Source of the DNA: Microbispora hainanensis
GTDB lineage: Bacteria > Actinomycetota > Actinomycetes > Streptosporangiales > Streptosporangiaceae
NCBI RefSeq assembly: GCF_006874475.1
Contig: NZ_VIRM01000010.1
Span: forward strand, 1-64,000
Reading direction: 5' to 3'
DNA: 64,000 nucleotides
The translations under genes and the position numbers were made by a program. Shown here one piece after another: positions 1-8,000 of this stretch; the stretch's first letter is position 1, and each line of letters opens with the position of its first letter. A model generated the notes under the pieces. That model made no database searches, was not told the DNA's origin, and was given only the letters and a program-made list of their open reading frames with translations.

Positions 1-378
1 GCTAAGAGCCACGACGCTTGTGGCTTGTGGCTAGTGGCTTGGCCTAGAGATCCAGCAGGCGCATGCGAAATTTTATGTTGAGTCATAAAATCGCAGTCAA
101 TGCAATGTCGTCGCATTCTCACCATCTGAGAACCCTCAGCTCAGCCCCCTATTCACTGGGACCGCGATCACGGGCGGAGCCGTCAGTTCGTCCGATTTGC
201 CCCGATAATCGGAGAGACGTCCGACAGGGTGCGGCGAGGAGGATGTCGCGACCAAGATGCGGCCCCCAGGACATCACTTGACGTATCGTCAGCGGCGAGC
301 GCGGCGCGGCCGGCGGCAGATAACAGATCACCAGCCGGTCTTTGACCGGCGAATCCAGGTCAATACCCGTCGACTTCG
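1..378. other. 5' flank without a supported gene
   Basis: No reading frame here has convincing coding character; the short frames present do not look like any family I know. It begins with imperfect repeats of a GTGGCTT-like unit (about 20-42). An AT-rich inverted repeat lies at 70-77/84-91 (ATTTTATG and CATAAAAT, 6-base loop), and a 7-bp-stem hairpin at 334-340/344-350 (GCCGGTC, loop TTT). The first could be an operator or a stem-loop. The second lies just before the dehydratase start and could affect its expression. Neither is followed by a T-run, so I do not call terminators. Confidence 0.5.
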
Positions 379-2238
379 TTGACCCGCTACGCTGACCCGG
401 ACCCCAGGTCGAAAGGGCCAATTCTCGAACGCCCCGATGTCGACATCCTGGGGCGAGCGCTACGGAGGATTGCGGTGCACGAGGCAGCGGAATGGAAGCC
501 GGGGCAAGATACTCAAATGGTCGCCACGGCGCGACTGCTGGGCCAGGATCCCGACAAGATCCACTGTCCGGCCTGGGGACTCATCGGCAACCTGGGCGAC
601 AGCATCTGCTACGCGGGCGTCCCCGCGAAGGTCGAGGCGATCCAGGATGAACTACGTCGCCGCGTGGTTGACGCCGATCTCCCGGTGCGGGTGATCGCAC
701 CCAACTTCTCGGGCGGGATCTCCGACGGACAGCGCAATGGCACACCCCAGATGCGCTACTCGTTGATCGGCCGGGAAACCACCAACGACGGTGTGTGTCT
801 CCACCTCGAGGGGAGCGACGTCCAGGGCGTGATAGCCGTCGTTGCCTGCGACAAGCCTCCGGTAGGGACCCTCGCCGCGATCCTGGAGCGCAACGTCCCC
901 GCGGTGATCATGTCCGACGGCTCGATCCGCCCCGGCATCGACTCCCGCACCGGTAAGCCGATCGACATCATCTACTGCTACCAGGCGGGGGCCGCGCCGC
1001 CGGCCGAACGGCGGCGGGTGGCATTGGAGGCCTCGCCGGGCCACGGCAGTTGCGGCGGCATGTTCACGTACAACACCATGCAGTCGTTCATCGCCACGTG
1101 CGGCATGGAACCGCTGCACATGGTGAGCCCAGCCTCCGAGGATCCACGCCGCATCAAGGAGTTCCCCGGCGAACTGCTCGACGTGCTCCAGCTGCTCACC
1201 GAGCGCGGCATCAGACCGCGTGACATCGTCACCCCCGCGGCCCTGCGCAACGCCACCCTGGTCGCCATCGCCATGGGCGGCTCCACCAACGTCGTGCTGC
1301 ACGCGCCCGAGCTGGCGCGTGCCGCGGGTATCGACTACTGGTGCGATGTGATCACCCAGGAGGAGTTCAACCGGATGGCACGCAAGCTGCCCGTGCTGGT
1401 GAACGCCTGGCCTTTCGGGCGCTATTCGATGGTCGACATCGACGCCAAGGGCGGCCTGCCGGTGATCGTGAACGAGTTGCTCGCCGCGGGCGTGCTCGAC
1501 GGCTCCTGCCTGACCTGTACCGGTGAAACGCTCGCCGAGCAGGTCGCGCGCCTCAGCCCGGTCGCACCCGACGGGGATGTGATCCGTCCGGTTTCGGCGC
1601 CGTTCAAGCCGACCGGCGGACTCAGGCTGCTCCGCGGCAATCTCGCGCCCGAGGGCGGTGCCGTCATCAAGCTCGCGGGTGTCGAGCGCGGAATGGAGGA
1701 CGGCCGGTTCGTCGGCCGTGCTCGCGTGTTCGACAGCGAGAAGGCGCTCCTGGAGTCACTGACCACGGAGCCGGAAGGATTTCAGGACCGCGACATCGCC
1801 GTGATCCGGTACGAGGGGCCGCGCGGAGCACCGGGCATGCCTGAGATGCTCGATCCCACCTCGCGGATCACGGCACTCTGCAGGCAACGCGACATCACCG
1901 TCGCGCTGATGACCGATGCCCGCTTCTCGGGCGGCTCGGTCGGCCTGGTGATCGGTCACGTATCGCCCGAGGCGGCGCAGGGCGGGCCGATCGCCCTTGT
2001 CGAGGACGGCGATACGATCGTCGTGGACGTCAACGAGGACACGCTGGACTGCATCGAGCTCAACGATCCGGCGACCGAGGCCGAGCGCCGTTCACGTTGG
2101 CAGGCCGAGACGGACCGCAACGAAGGGACCCACCCGAAGGTCAGGCCGGTCACCGCCCGGCTGCTCCGGCGGATGCGCGGCAGTGCCCTTCCGCCGCTCC
2201 AGGGCGGCGGGATGTCGGACGGCCTGGTCCCCCGCTAG
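379..2238 (+). CDS. IlvD/Edd-family dehydratase, divergent member
   Basis: Predicted Fe-S dehydratase of the dihydroxy-acid/sugar-acid dehydratase family, which removes water from 2,3-dihydroxy acids to give 2-keto acids. Visible family motifs: VACDKPPVG near residues 155-163 (family form CDKxxPG), GHGSCGGMFTYNTM near 221-234, and TDARFSGGSVGLVIGHVSPEA near 512. Cys157 and Cys225 match two of the three cluster ligands known in the family; the third is probably near residue 77 but the local sequence is unusual. 619 residues is a normal length. The N-terminal 60 residues differ from the classical IlvD start. The longest frame starts at a TTG (379); a GTG at 475 with a good GGAGG 6 bases upstream is an alternative that would shorten it by 32 residues. 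Its place before a carrier-protein gene suggests a pathway-specific dehydratase, which is inference. Confidence 0.85.
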   Translation: MTRYADPDPRSKGPILERPDVDILGRALRRIAVHEAAEWKPGQDTQMVATARLLGQDPDKIHCPAWGLIGNLGDSICYAGVPAKVEAIQDELRRRVVDADLPVRVIAPNFSGGISDGQRNGTPQMRYSLIGRETTNDGVCLHLEGSDVQGVIAVVACDKPPVGTLAAILERNVPAVIMSDGSIRPGIDSRTGKPIDIIYCYQAGAAPPAERRRVALEASPGHGSCGGMFTYNTMQSFIATCGMEPLHMVSPASEDPRRIKEFPGELLDVLQLLTERGIRPRDIVTPAALRNATLVAIAMGGSTNVVLHAPELARAAGIDYWCDVITQEEFNRMARKLPVLVNAWPFGRYSMVDIDAKGGLPVIVNELLAAGVLDGSCLTCTGETLAEQVARLSPVAPDGDVIRPVSAPFKPTGGLRLLRGNLAPEGGAVIKLAGVERGMEDGRFVGRARVFDSEKALLESLTTEPEGFQDRDIAVIRYEGPRGAPGMPEMLDPTSRITALCRQRDITVALMTDARFSGGSVGLVIGHVSPEAAQGGPIALVEDGDTIVVDVNEDTLDCIELNDPATEAERRSRWQAETDRNEGTHPKVRPVTARLLRRMRGSALPPLQGGGMSDGLVPR

Positions 2239-2429
2239 CGGCTGCTTCGCATGAGCAGTCAGGCGTCCATCCCGTGATCGTCATATCCGCTGAGAGCGCC
2301 ACTGTGGCCGCTGTCCTCCGCGATCTCACGATCCGGGAGGGCTGTTGTCACATATGGACGGCCTGTTTACGGTAAGCCCCGATCGACTCTCGCAGATCAG
2401 CGAATGGGGAACTTTGGCATGGAGTTCTC

Positions 2430-2669
2430 ATGATGTCTGCGCAATCTCCTGAAGCGATCATCCAAGCCCACTGGTGTGACGTGCTGGGCGTGGAGGAGGC
2501 CCTGCCCGAGGACGGGTTCTTCGAGCTGGGAGGGCATTCGCTGCTGGCGATCGAACTGCTTGAGCGGATCGAGTCGGAGCTGGGCATCGAGATCCCGGCC
2601 GATGTTCTGTTCGTCGAAGGAACGCTGTCAGCGGTCCTCAACGCCGCCGGGAAGGCGATGGCGCAGTGA
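2430..2669 (+). CDS. free-standing acyl/peptidyl carrier protein
   Basis: A 79-residue phosphopantetheine-binding protein. The attachment motif FELGGHSLLA puts the carrier serine at residue 37; the LGGHSL form is more typical of peptidyl carrier proteins than of fatty-acid ACPs. Its role is to hold an acyl or aminoacyl group as a thioester for pathway enzymes. GGAG lies 5 bases before the ATG at 2430 (an adjacent ATG at 2433 is possible). The TGA overlaps the GTG of a following truncated frame (GTGA), so the two were once translationally coupled. Free carriers of this size occur next to acyl-AMP ligases in isonitrile lipopeptide loci (ScoB, Rv0100), and this window has such a ligase at 8676. 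Confidence 0.88.
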   Translation: MMSAQSPEAIIQAHWCDVLGVEEALPEDGFFELGGHSLLAIELLERIESELGIEIPADVLFVEGTLSAVLNAAGKAMAQ

Positions 2670-2785
2670 GGCCGCGCGTCGGGGTGCTCTTCTCGCCCCG
2701 AGGCGCCGCCTCCGCCCGCGATGTACTGGTTGCAGCGGGCGAAGACATCGAGATCGTGCCACTGCTGCGGGTCGGCTCTGGGAAG
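2666..2785 (+). pseudogene. N-terminal fragment resembling an ATP-grasp ligase
   Basis: A GTG overlapping the carrier-protein stop opens a frame starting MRPRVGVLFSPRGAA and continuing through DIEIVPLLR, a first beta strand and helix of the kind seen at the start of ATP-grasp ligases. After roughly residue 35 the sequence stops looking like protein and runs into DNA that makes sense only on the opposite strand. The frame ends at 2860 without any ATP-grasp catalytic motif. I read it as the first 100 bases or so of a gene cut off by a rearrangement; the 3' boundary is approximate. The family assignment rests on fold-like pattern only and is weak. Confidence 0.35.
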
Positions 2786-2890
2786 CGATGGCCCGGGCTC
2801 ACCCCGCTGATCCTGGTCCCGGCCACCGCTCTCTTGAGCCGGTCCGGGAGCGCGGCATAGGCGCGGCCCATGTCGATGAAGTACGTTATC
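2785..2890 (-). pseudogene. internal piece of a ScoE/Rv0097-like Fe(II) oxygenase
   Basis: Read on the minus strand this gives TYFIDMGRAYAALPDRLKRA followed by a stretch ending SPGHR. As I remember the M. tuberculosis Rv0097 sequence, it has TYFIDLARVWQSLP at the equivalent position of the TauD/TfdA fold. The fragment has no start, neither half of the HxD iron motif and no stop of its own. Its downstream end would join almost exactly onto the oxygenase C-terminal piece at 3820-4206 (SPGHR then RVQPTDVF), keeping the spacing of the family. The two halves are therefore one split gene whose parts are in the wrong order. Boundaries are good to about 10 bases. Confidence 0.6.
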
Positions 2891-3025
2891 GGGGTCCGGG
2901 TCGCCGTCGAACAGAGCGGTGTCGGTCGCGAGCAGATGTGCCGCCGTGTAGGTGGAGGGGAGGGGCGTCCGCTCGAGTGCCGCGGGCGGCGCGTCCGCGA
3001 TGACGGCTTCGGCCAGGGGATCCAT
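2891..3025 (-). pseudogene. N-terminal fragment of crotonyl-CoA carboxylase/reductase
   Basis: An ATG at 3025, 3 bases after the thioesterase stop, opens a frame with ALERTPLPSTYTAAHLLATD followed by TALFDG. This fits the N-terminus of crotonyl-CoA carboxylase/reductases (family pattern LPLPESYRAITVHKDETEMF), which make ethylmalonyl- or other alkylmalonyl-CoA extender units for polyketide synthases. About 45 residues remain of roughly 445, and none of the reductase or nucleotide-binding core is present. The frame then runs into the displaced oxygenase piece. Tight coupling to the thioesterase says it was the next gene of that operon before truncation. Confidence 0.5.
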
Positions 3026-3028
3026 GGG

Positions 3029-3823
3029 TTATTCCTCTCTGTCCACGGGCAGGTCCTCGGGATGCGAAAGGACGGCTCGCCGGATGGTCGACATGACCTC
3101 GTGATGCCGATCTCGCAGGTAGAAGTGTCCGCCGGGGAAGAGCCGCAGCCCGGGCTCGCGGCGGCTGTGTGCGCGCCACCCGTCGAGTTCGCCGGAGAGC
3201 GAGTCGTCGGCGCCCCCGAGCAGGGTCATCGGCACGTCCAGCGGCTCGGCGGGCTCGTAGCGGTAGCGGGCGACCATCGTGAGGTCGGCCCGGTAGGCGG
3301 GCGCCACCAGCTTGACCAGCTCGGGGTCCTCGCGTACGGCCGCGGGCACGGTCCCGTACGCCACGTCCACGTAGGCGAGGAGCTCCGCGTCCGGCAACCT
3401 GCCCACGTCCGGCCGGGCGAATTCCAGCTGGGGCGCGGGCATCGCCGACAGCAGCAGATGCGCCGGCGCCCGCCCGCCTCGCGCGACCAGCAGTCGCGCC
3501 GCCTCGAAAGCGAGCAGTGCGCCCAGGCTGTGCCCGAAGAAGGCGAACGGCGCCACCGGCTCCACGGCGCGGACGAAGGCCCGGACGGCCTCACGCACCT
3601 CCAGGTGCGGGGCCTCGGCCAGCCGGCCGCCTCGCCCGGGCAGCTGCACGCCCCATATCTCGGCCTCGGGCAGGTCGTCGGCCCAGCACAGATACTCGGC
3701 GGGCGAGCCGCCGCTGTGCGGGAAGCAGTAGATCCGTATCCGCGCGTCGGGGTTGCGCCGACGGCACAGCAGCCAGGGGGAGGCAGGAGAGGCCCCCTGG
3801 GCCGACGGGCGCTCGGTGATCAC
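3029..3823 (-). CDS. type II thioesterase (alpha/beta hydrolase)
   Basis: A 264-residue editing thioesterase of the PKS/NRPS type II class, which hydrolyses stalled or wrong acyl groups from carrier domains. The frame has the opening IYCFPHSGGSPAEY, the nucleophile elbow FGHSLGA with Ser99, a likely acid Asp206 in GGADDS and the catalytic His233 in PGGHFYL. Length is normal and the gene looks intact. It starts at a GTG that overlaps the stop of the upstream oxygenase fragment (GTGA), so it was translated together with that oxygenase. It is the only complete gene between the carrier protein and the FcoT fusion; whether it is still transcribed after loss of its promoter-proximal gene is unclear. 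Confidence 0.9.
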   Translation of the reverse strand: MITERPSAQGASPASPWLLCRRRNPDARIRIYCFPHSGGSPAEYLCWADDLPEAEIWGVQLPGRGGRLAEAPHLEVREAVRAFVRAVEPVAPFAFFGHSLGALLAFEAARLLVARGGRAPAHLLLSAMPAPQLEFARPDVGRLPDAELLAYVDVAYGTVPAAVREDPELVKLVAPAYRADLTMVARYRYEPAEPLDVPMTLLGGADDSLSGELDGWRAHSRREPGLRLFPGGHFYLRDRHHEVMSTIRRAVLSHPEDLPVDREE

Positions 3824-4206
3824 CAGGCGTGGCCGTCCATCACGGTGACCCGGAACGAGACCGCGGGCTCGGGAGTGGTGGTGTGCAGCGCCCGGTGGAT
3901 CAGGGAGCGGTTGTCCCAGATCAGCAGGTCGCCTTCGTCGAAGGTCTGCAGATGGATGTTCTCGTGGGTGAACGTCATGTCCCGCTGCCCGGTGGCCTCC
4001 AGGAGCTCCGTCAGCACGGAACCGTCCAACGGGGTGCCGTCCTCGTGCAGCAGCTCGTGGGCCAGAGCGTCGCTCACGTAGAGGATCTCCTCGCCGGTCA
4101 CCGGGTGGACGACAACGGTCGGGTGGAAGACGTCGGGGGTCTCCCGCTCGATCTCGGCGAGCACCTCCCCGATCGGCCGGAAGACGTCCGTGGGCTGAAC
4201 ACGACC
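3820..4206 (-). pseudogene. C-terminal half of a ScoE/Rv0097-like isonitrile-forming oxygenase
   Basis: About 127 residues ending in TAG-free TGA at 3820: RVQPTDVFRPIGEV, HPVTGEEILYV, LLEATGQ, FDEGDLLIWDNRSLIHRALH. These follow, from memory, Rv0097 and ScoE (RPSDVYRPIGEV, HPKTGQEILYI, LWDNRVLMHRAKH), Fe(II)/2-oxoglutarate enzymes that convert an N-carboxymethyl beta-amino acid into an isonitrile. The distal iron-binding His (IHRA) and the 2-oxoglutarate-binding Arg region are present. The HxD part and everything before it are missing: homology stops at about 4203-4206, where the + strand begins to encode the truncated FcoT. It cannot be active as it stands. The rest of the middle region lies at 2785-2890. 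Confidence 0.7.
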
Positions 4207-5010
4207 CTGCTGGAAACCGACCACGACCTGCTGGATCGAGTTCTCACGCCGTACAAGGAGCACTGCCGCTATCTGAGGACCGCCATGGTCGAGCGGAGTC
4301 CGGTGGACGGGGCCCTGAGCCTGCACTGCACCTTCGAGATACCCGAGTCCTGTTACATCACCGATACCGGGCACTTCAACTCGGTGGAATTCAACATCTG
4401 TTACAACCAGATGGCGTATTTCCTCATCGCCAAGGCCGTCAAGGAGTCGCTCGTGGAGCCCTTCGACGCCTGGACACTCGACGACTACTGGGAGCGCCAG
4501 CTTCCGAACATCCTCATCACCGACTTCCAGAGCCGGTTCCGTCGCCCCATCGACGCCGCCTCTTTCTCCGGCGTCTTCGAACTCCGCCGGGTCACCGTCC
4601 GCAACAGCGCCCGCCCGCTGATCGTCCTCGGCACCGCCTGCCGCTTCGAGGACGCCGCCGGTGGTCTCTCCGAGGGCACCGTGAAACTCGCCATCACCGA
4701 CCCACCGTTGCCCCTGCACCAGTTGCCCACCCTCGCGCGCGCCGACCGGGAACGGCTCCTGGAACGGGTCGTGCTTCAGGAGTTCCGCAACCATATGTTC
4801 ATGGAGGAGTCCGAGGAACTGGACACCACCAAGACCTACTTCGACCTCGGGCTCACCTCGCTGCAGCTCACCGAGGTGAAGGAGGCCCTGGAGCGGCGCC
4901 TCGACTGCGAGGTCGACACCACCCGCCTGTTCAACAACCCCACCATCGCGCATCTCCTGGAGCACCTCGATGACGTCGTCACCCGATCCGCGGGAATCAC
5001 CGATGCCTAG
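4207..5010 (+). CDS. FcoT-like thioesterase fused to a C-terminal carrier domain, N-truncated
   Basis: From about 4207 the frame reads DLLDRVLTPYKEHCRYL, then TGHFNSVEFNICYNQMAYF, WTLDDYWERQL and SRFRRPIDAASF, the pattern of the hot-dog thioesterase FcoT (Rv0098) and of ScoD in isonitrile biosynthesis. In those pathways this enzyme helps add glycine to an enoyl thioester and release the product. After about residue 180 a carrier domain follows (YFDLGLTSLQL, Ser in DLGLTS), ending at the TAG at 5008. Rv0098 itself, as I recall it, has no carrier domain, so the fusion is unusual. No ATG or GTG start lies at the homology boundary; the open frame continues upstream to 3829 through antisense of the oxygenase. 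The true N-terminus is lost at the same point as that of the oxygenase piece. Confidence 0.72.
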   Translation: MLETDHDLLDRVLTPYKEHCRYLRTAMVERSPVDGALSLHCTFEIPESCYITDTGHFNSVEFNICYNQMAYFLIAKAVKESLVEPFDAWTLDDYWERQLPNILITDFQSRFRRPIDAASFSGVFELRRVTVRNSARPLIVLGTACRFEDAAGGLSEGTVKLAITDPPLPLHQLPTLARADRERLLERVVLQEFRNHMFMEESEELDTTKTYFDLGLTSLQLTEVKEALERRLDCEVDTTRLFNNPTIAHLLEHLDDVVTRSAGITDA

Positions 5011-8000
5011 GACGTACGAGAACGCGCCCATCGCGATCGTCGGCATGGGGATCCGCTTCCCGGGCGGCAACGACGAACCCGCCGGATTCCAGCGGTTCCT
5101 GCGGGAGGGCCGCTCGGCTATCGGCCCGCTGCCCGAGGGGCGGCTGCCAGGACTCCCCGAGGATGTCACGGCGGCGGGCGGCTACCTGGATTCCATCGAG
5201 GGCTTCGACGCCGGGTTCTTCAACATCTCGCCGAAGGAGGCCGCCTGGGTCGACCCGCAGCACCGGCTGACCCTTGAGACCGCCTGGGAGGCGCTGGAGG
5301 ACGCCGGCATCGACCCCACATCCCTGCGCCACGGCGACACCGGTGTGTATGTCGCCGTCACCGGCATGGACTACGCCATGGAGATCGCCAGGCTTCCGGT
5401 CGACCAGGTCGAACTGTACGCGGGCACCGGCATGTTCCACTGCGGAGCCTCGGGCCGCATCTCGTACTTCCTCGGCCTGCGCGGGCCGAGCATGAGCGTC
5501 GACGGCGCCGCCGTGATCGCGCTCAAGCGGCTCGCCGACGCCCGCAGGGACGGCGATCGGGTCCTCGCGGTCATCCGAGGCTCCGCCGTGCGTCAGGACG
5601 GCGAGAGCGCCGCGCTGATGGCACCGAACGGCGAGGCTCAGGCCCTGCTGATGCGGGCTGCGCTCGACGATGCGGGGCTCGACGCGGCCGACATCCAGTA
5701 CGTGGAGGCGCACGGGACCGGCACGGCGCTCGGGGACCCCATCGAGATGAGCGGGATCGCCGAGGTGTTCTCCGCCTCCCATACCAAGGACAATCCCGTC
5801 CTGGTCGGGTCGGTGAAGACCAACTTCGGTCATCTCGAGTCCACGGCGGGCCTCGCAGGGCTTGTCAAGACCGTGCTTCAGCTGCGCGACCGCACGGTCT
5901 ATCCGCACATCAACTTCACGACACCGTCCCGCAAGATCCCCTGGGAGCGCATCCCGGTGCGGGTGCCGGTGACCGCGACGCCGTGGGAGGCCGCCGGCGC
6001 CCGCCTCGCCCTCGTCAACTCCTACGGGGCCACCGGTACGATCGCCTCCGTCGTCCTCGAAGAGGCGGACGAGCGGGAACCGGCGCCCGAGGCACGGGAT
6101 CGGGAGTCCGGTCCCGTCCCCGGCATCTTCACCCTGTCCGCGAAGAGCGCCCGGTCCCTGCAGCTCCAACTCGACGCCTACGCGGCCTTCATGGCGGACC
6201 GAACCGACGATGAGGTCGCGGACATCTGCCGCACCACGAACGTCGGCCGCGCACACCACCTCTGGCGGGTATCCGCACCCGTGACGACCGCGGCGGAGCT
6301 GGTCGACTTCATCGACCGACGGCGCGCCCGGCCCGCGGGGCCACGCCCGTCGGCGGGCCGCAAGAACATCGCCCTGATGTTCGCCGGCGGCGGCTCGCAG
6401 TACGCGGGCATGGGGCTCTCGCTGTACCGGAGGTTCCCGGTCTTCCGGGAGCACCTCGATCGCTGCGACGAGCTGTTCGCTCCGCTGGTGGACTCGGTGC
6501 GGGACGACATCCTGACGGACGGACCCCCGGACCGCGAACAGGTGGAGAGCGCCACCGTCCTGACGGCGCGCCTGTTCTCGCTGGAATACGCGCTGGCCCG
6601 GCTGTGGCTGTCGCTGGGCGTACGGCCCGGGGTCCTGCTCGGGCACAGCCTCGGCGAGATCGTCGCCGCCGCGGTGTCCGGCGTCCTCACCTTGGAGGAC
6701 GCCGTCCGGCTGGTGTCCGCACGCGGCACACTCCTGGACCGGACCTCCGCCGGGTCCATGGCCGCGGTGGATGCCTCCCGGGAGGAGGTGCTGCCCTTCC
6801 TCGCCGGCCGCCCAGACGCCTCCCTCGGCGCCGTCAACGGCCCCACCCAGTGCGTGATCTCGGGTGCCGGCAGATCCGTCGCGGAGGTCGCGTCGCTCCT
6901 GGAGGCACGCGGCGTCAAGGTGAAGTTACTGCGGGTGCCGTGCGCCTCGCACTCCCCGCTGATGGACGAGATCGCCGAGGAGTACCGCGCGGTGCTCGAC
7001 GGGATCCGGTTCGGCGAGCCGGAGTTCCCCATCGCCTCCGCCGTGCTCGGCCGGATGGCTGCCAACGGCGAGATGAGCACACCGGAGTTCTGGCTGCGCC
7101 ATCTGCGCTCCACCGTGAACTTCGCGGATGCGGTGCGCGCCGTCGAGGAGCGCGGGCGGCACATCTTCCTGGAGGTCGGCCCCGGGGCGGAACTCCTCGG
7201 CATGGGCCGCGAGTGCGTGACCGACGACGGCCATCTGTGGCTCGGCAGCCTGCACCGGGGCGATTTGAGCGGGGAGACGATGCGGCTCACCGTGTCCCGC
7301 CTCTACAACGCCGGGGTGCCGATCTCCTGGACGGCCTGGCACGAGGGCACGGCCGGCGCCCGCGTCTCGCTCCCGAAGTACGCCTTCGACCGCAAGCCGT
7401 ACTGGCTTCCAGCCCCCGCGGACACGGGGGCCTCGCCGGATCCGGCGGAGTACCACCCGCTGCTGGGCCGCGAGGCGCCCCCCACGCCATCCCCGGCCGG
7501 CACAGAGGCCGTCTTCGTGTCCCGGATCAACGCCTCCCGGCCGTCGTACCTCGCCGAGCACGATCTGAACGGCACCTCCGTCTTCCCCGGCACCGGCTTC
7601 GTCGAGATGCTGTTCGCCGTCCAGGACGCGCTGTTCGGGGAGACGATCCGGCCGGTCGAGGATCTCGCCTTCCACGAACCGCTCTTCCTCTCGGCCGAGT
7701 TCGTGTCCGTGCGCACCCGTGTACGCGCCGAGCCCGACGGCACCCGGCAGGTCGAGATCAGCAGCCTGCTGGGCCCGGCGGAGGCCTCCGTGGAACGAGT
7801 ACATGTCACCGCACGTATCGGCCACGCTGCGGACCTGGCCGTCGTACGCCCGGACATCCCTGCCGGGGAAGCCGGCCTGACCCTGTCCCGGGACGAGTTG
7901 AGCGCCTACTACCGCGATCACGGGGCGAGGTACGGGCCGACATTCCAGACCCTGGAGCGGGCCGTCCGGTACGGCGAGGATGGCGACGGGACAACAGTGG

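Noticed and set aside
2348-3025. A single 225-residue minus-strand gene
   Set aside because: Only the first 45 residues look like protein (CCR N-terminus). The rest is antisense to the carrier protein gene and changes sense at the oxygenase fragment in another frame.
3829-4206. N-terminal 126 residues of the long + frame that ends at 5010
   Set aside because: This part is the antisense of the oxygenase C-terminus; FcoT homology begins only near 4207.
4997-6646. 549-residue minus-strand frame across the PKS
   Set aside because: A shadow frame of GC-rich coding DNA; composition is Arg/Gly/Asp-rich with no motif, and the PKS on + has complete domain motifs.
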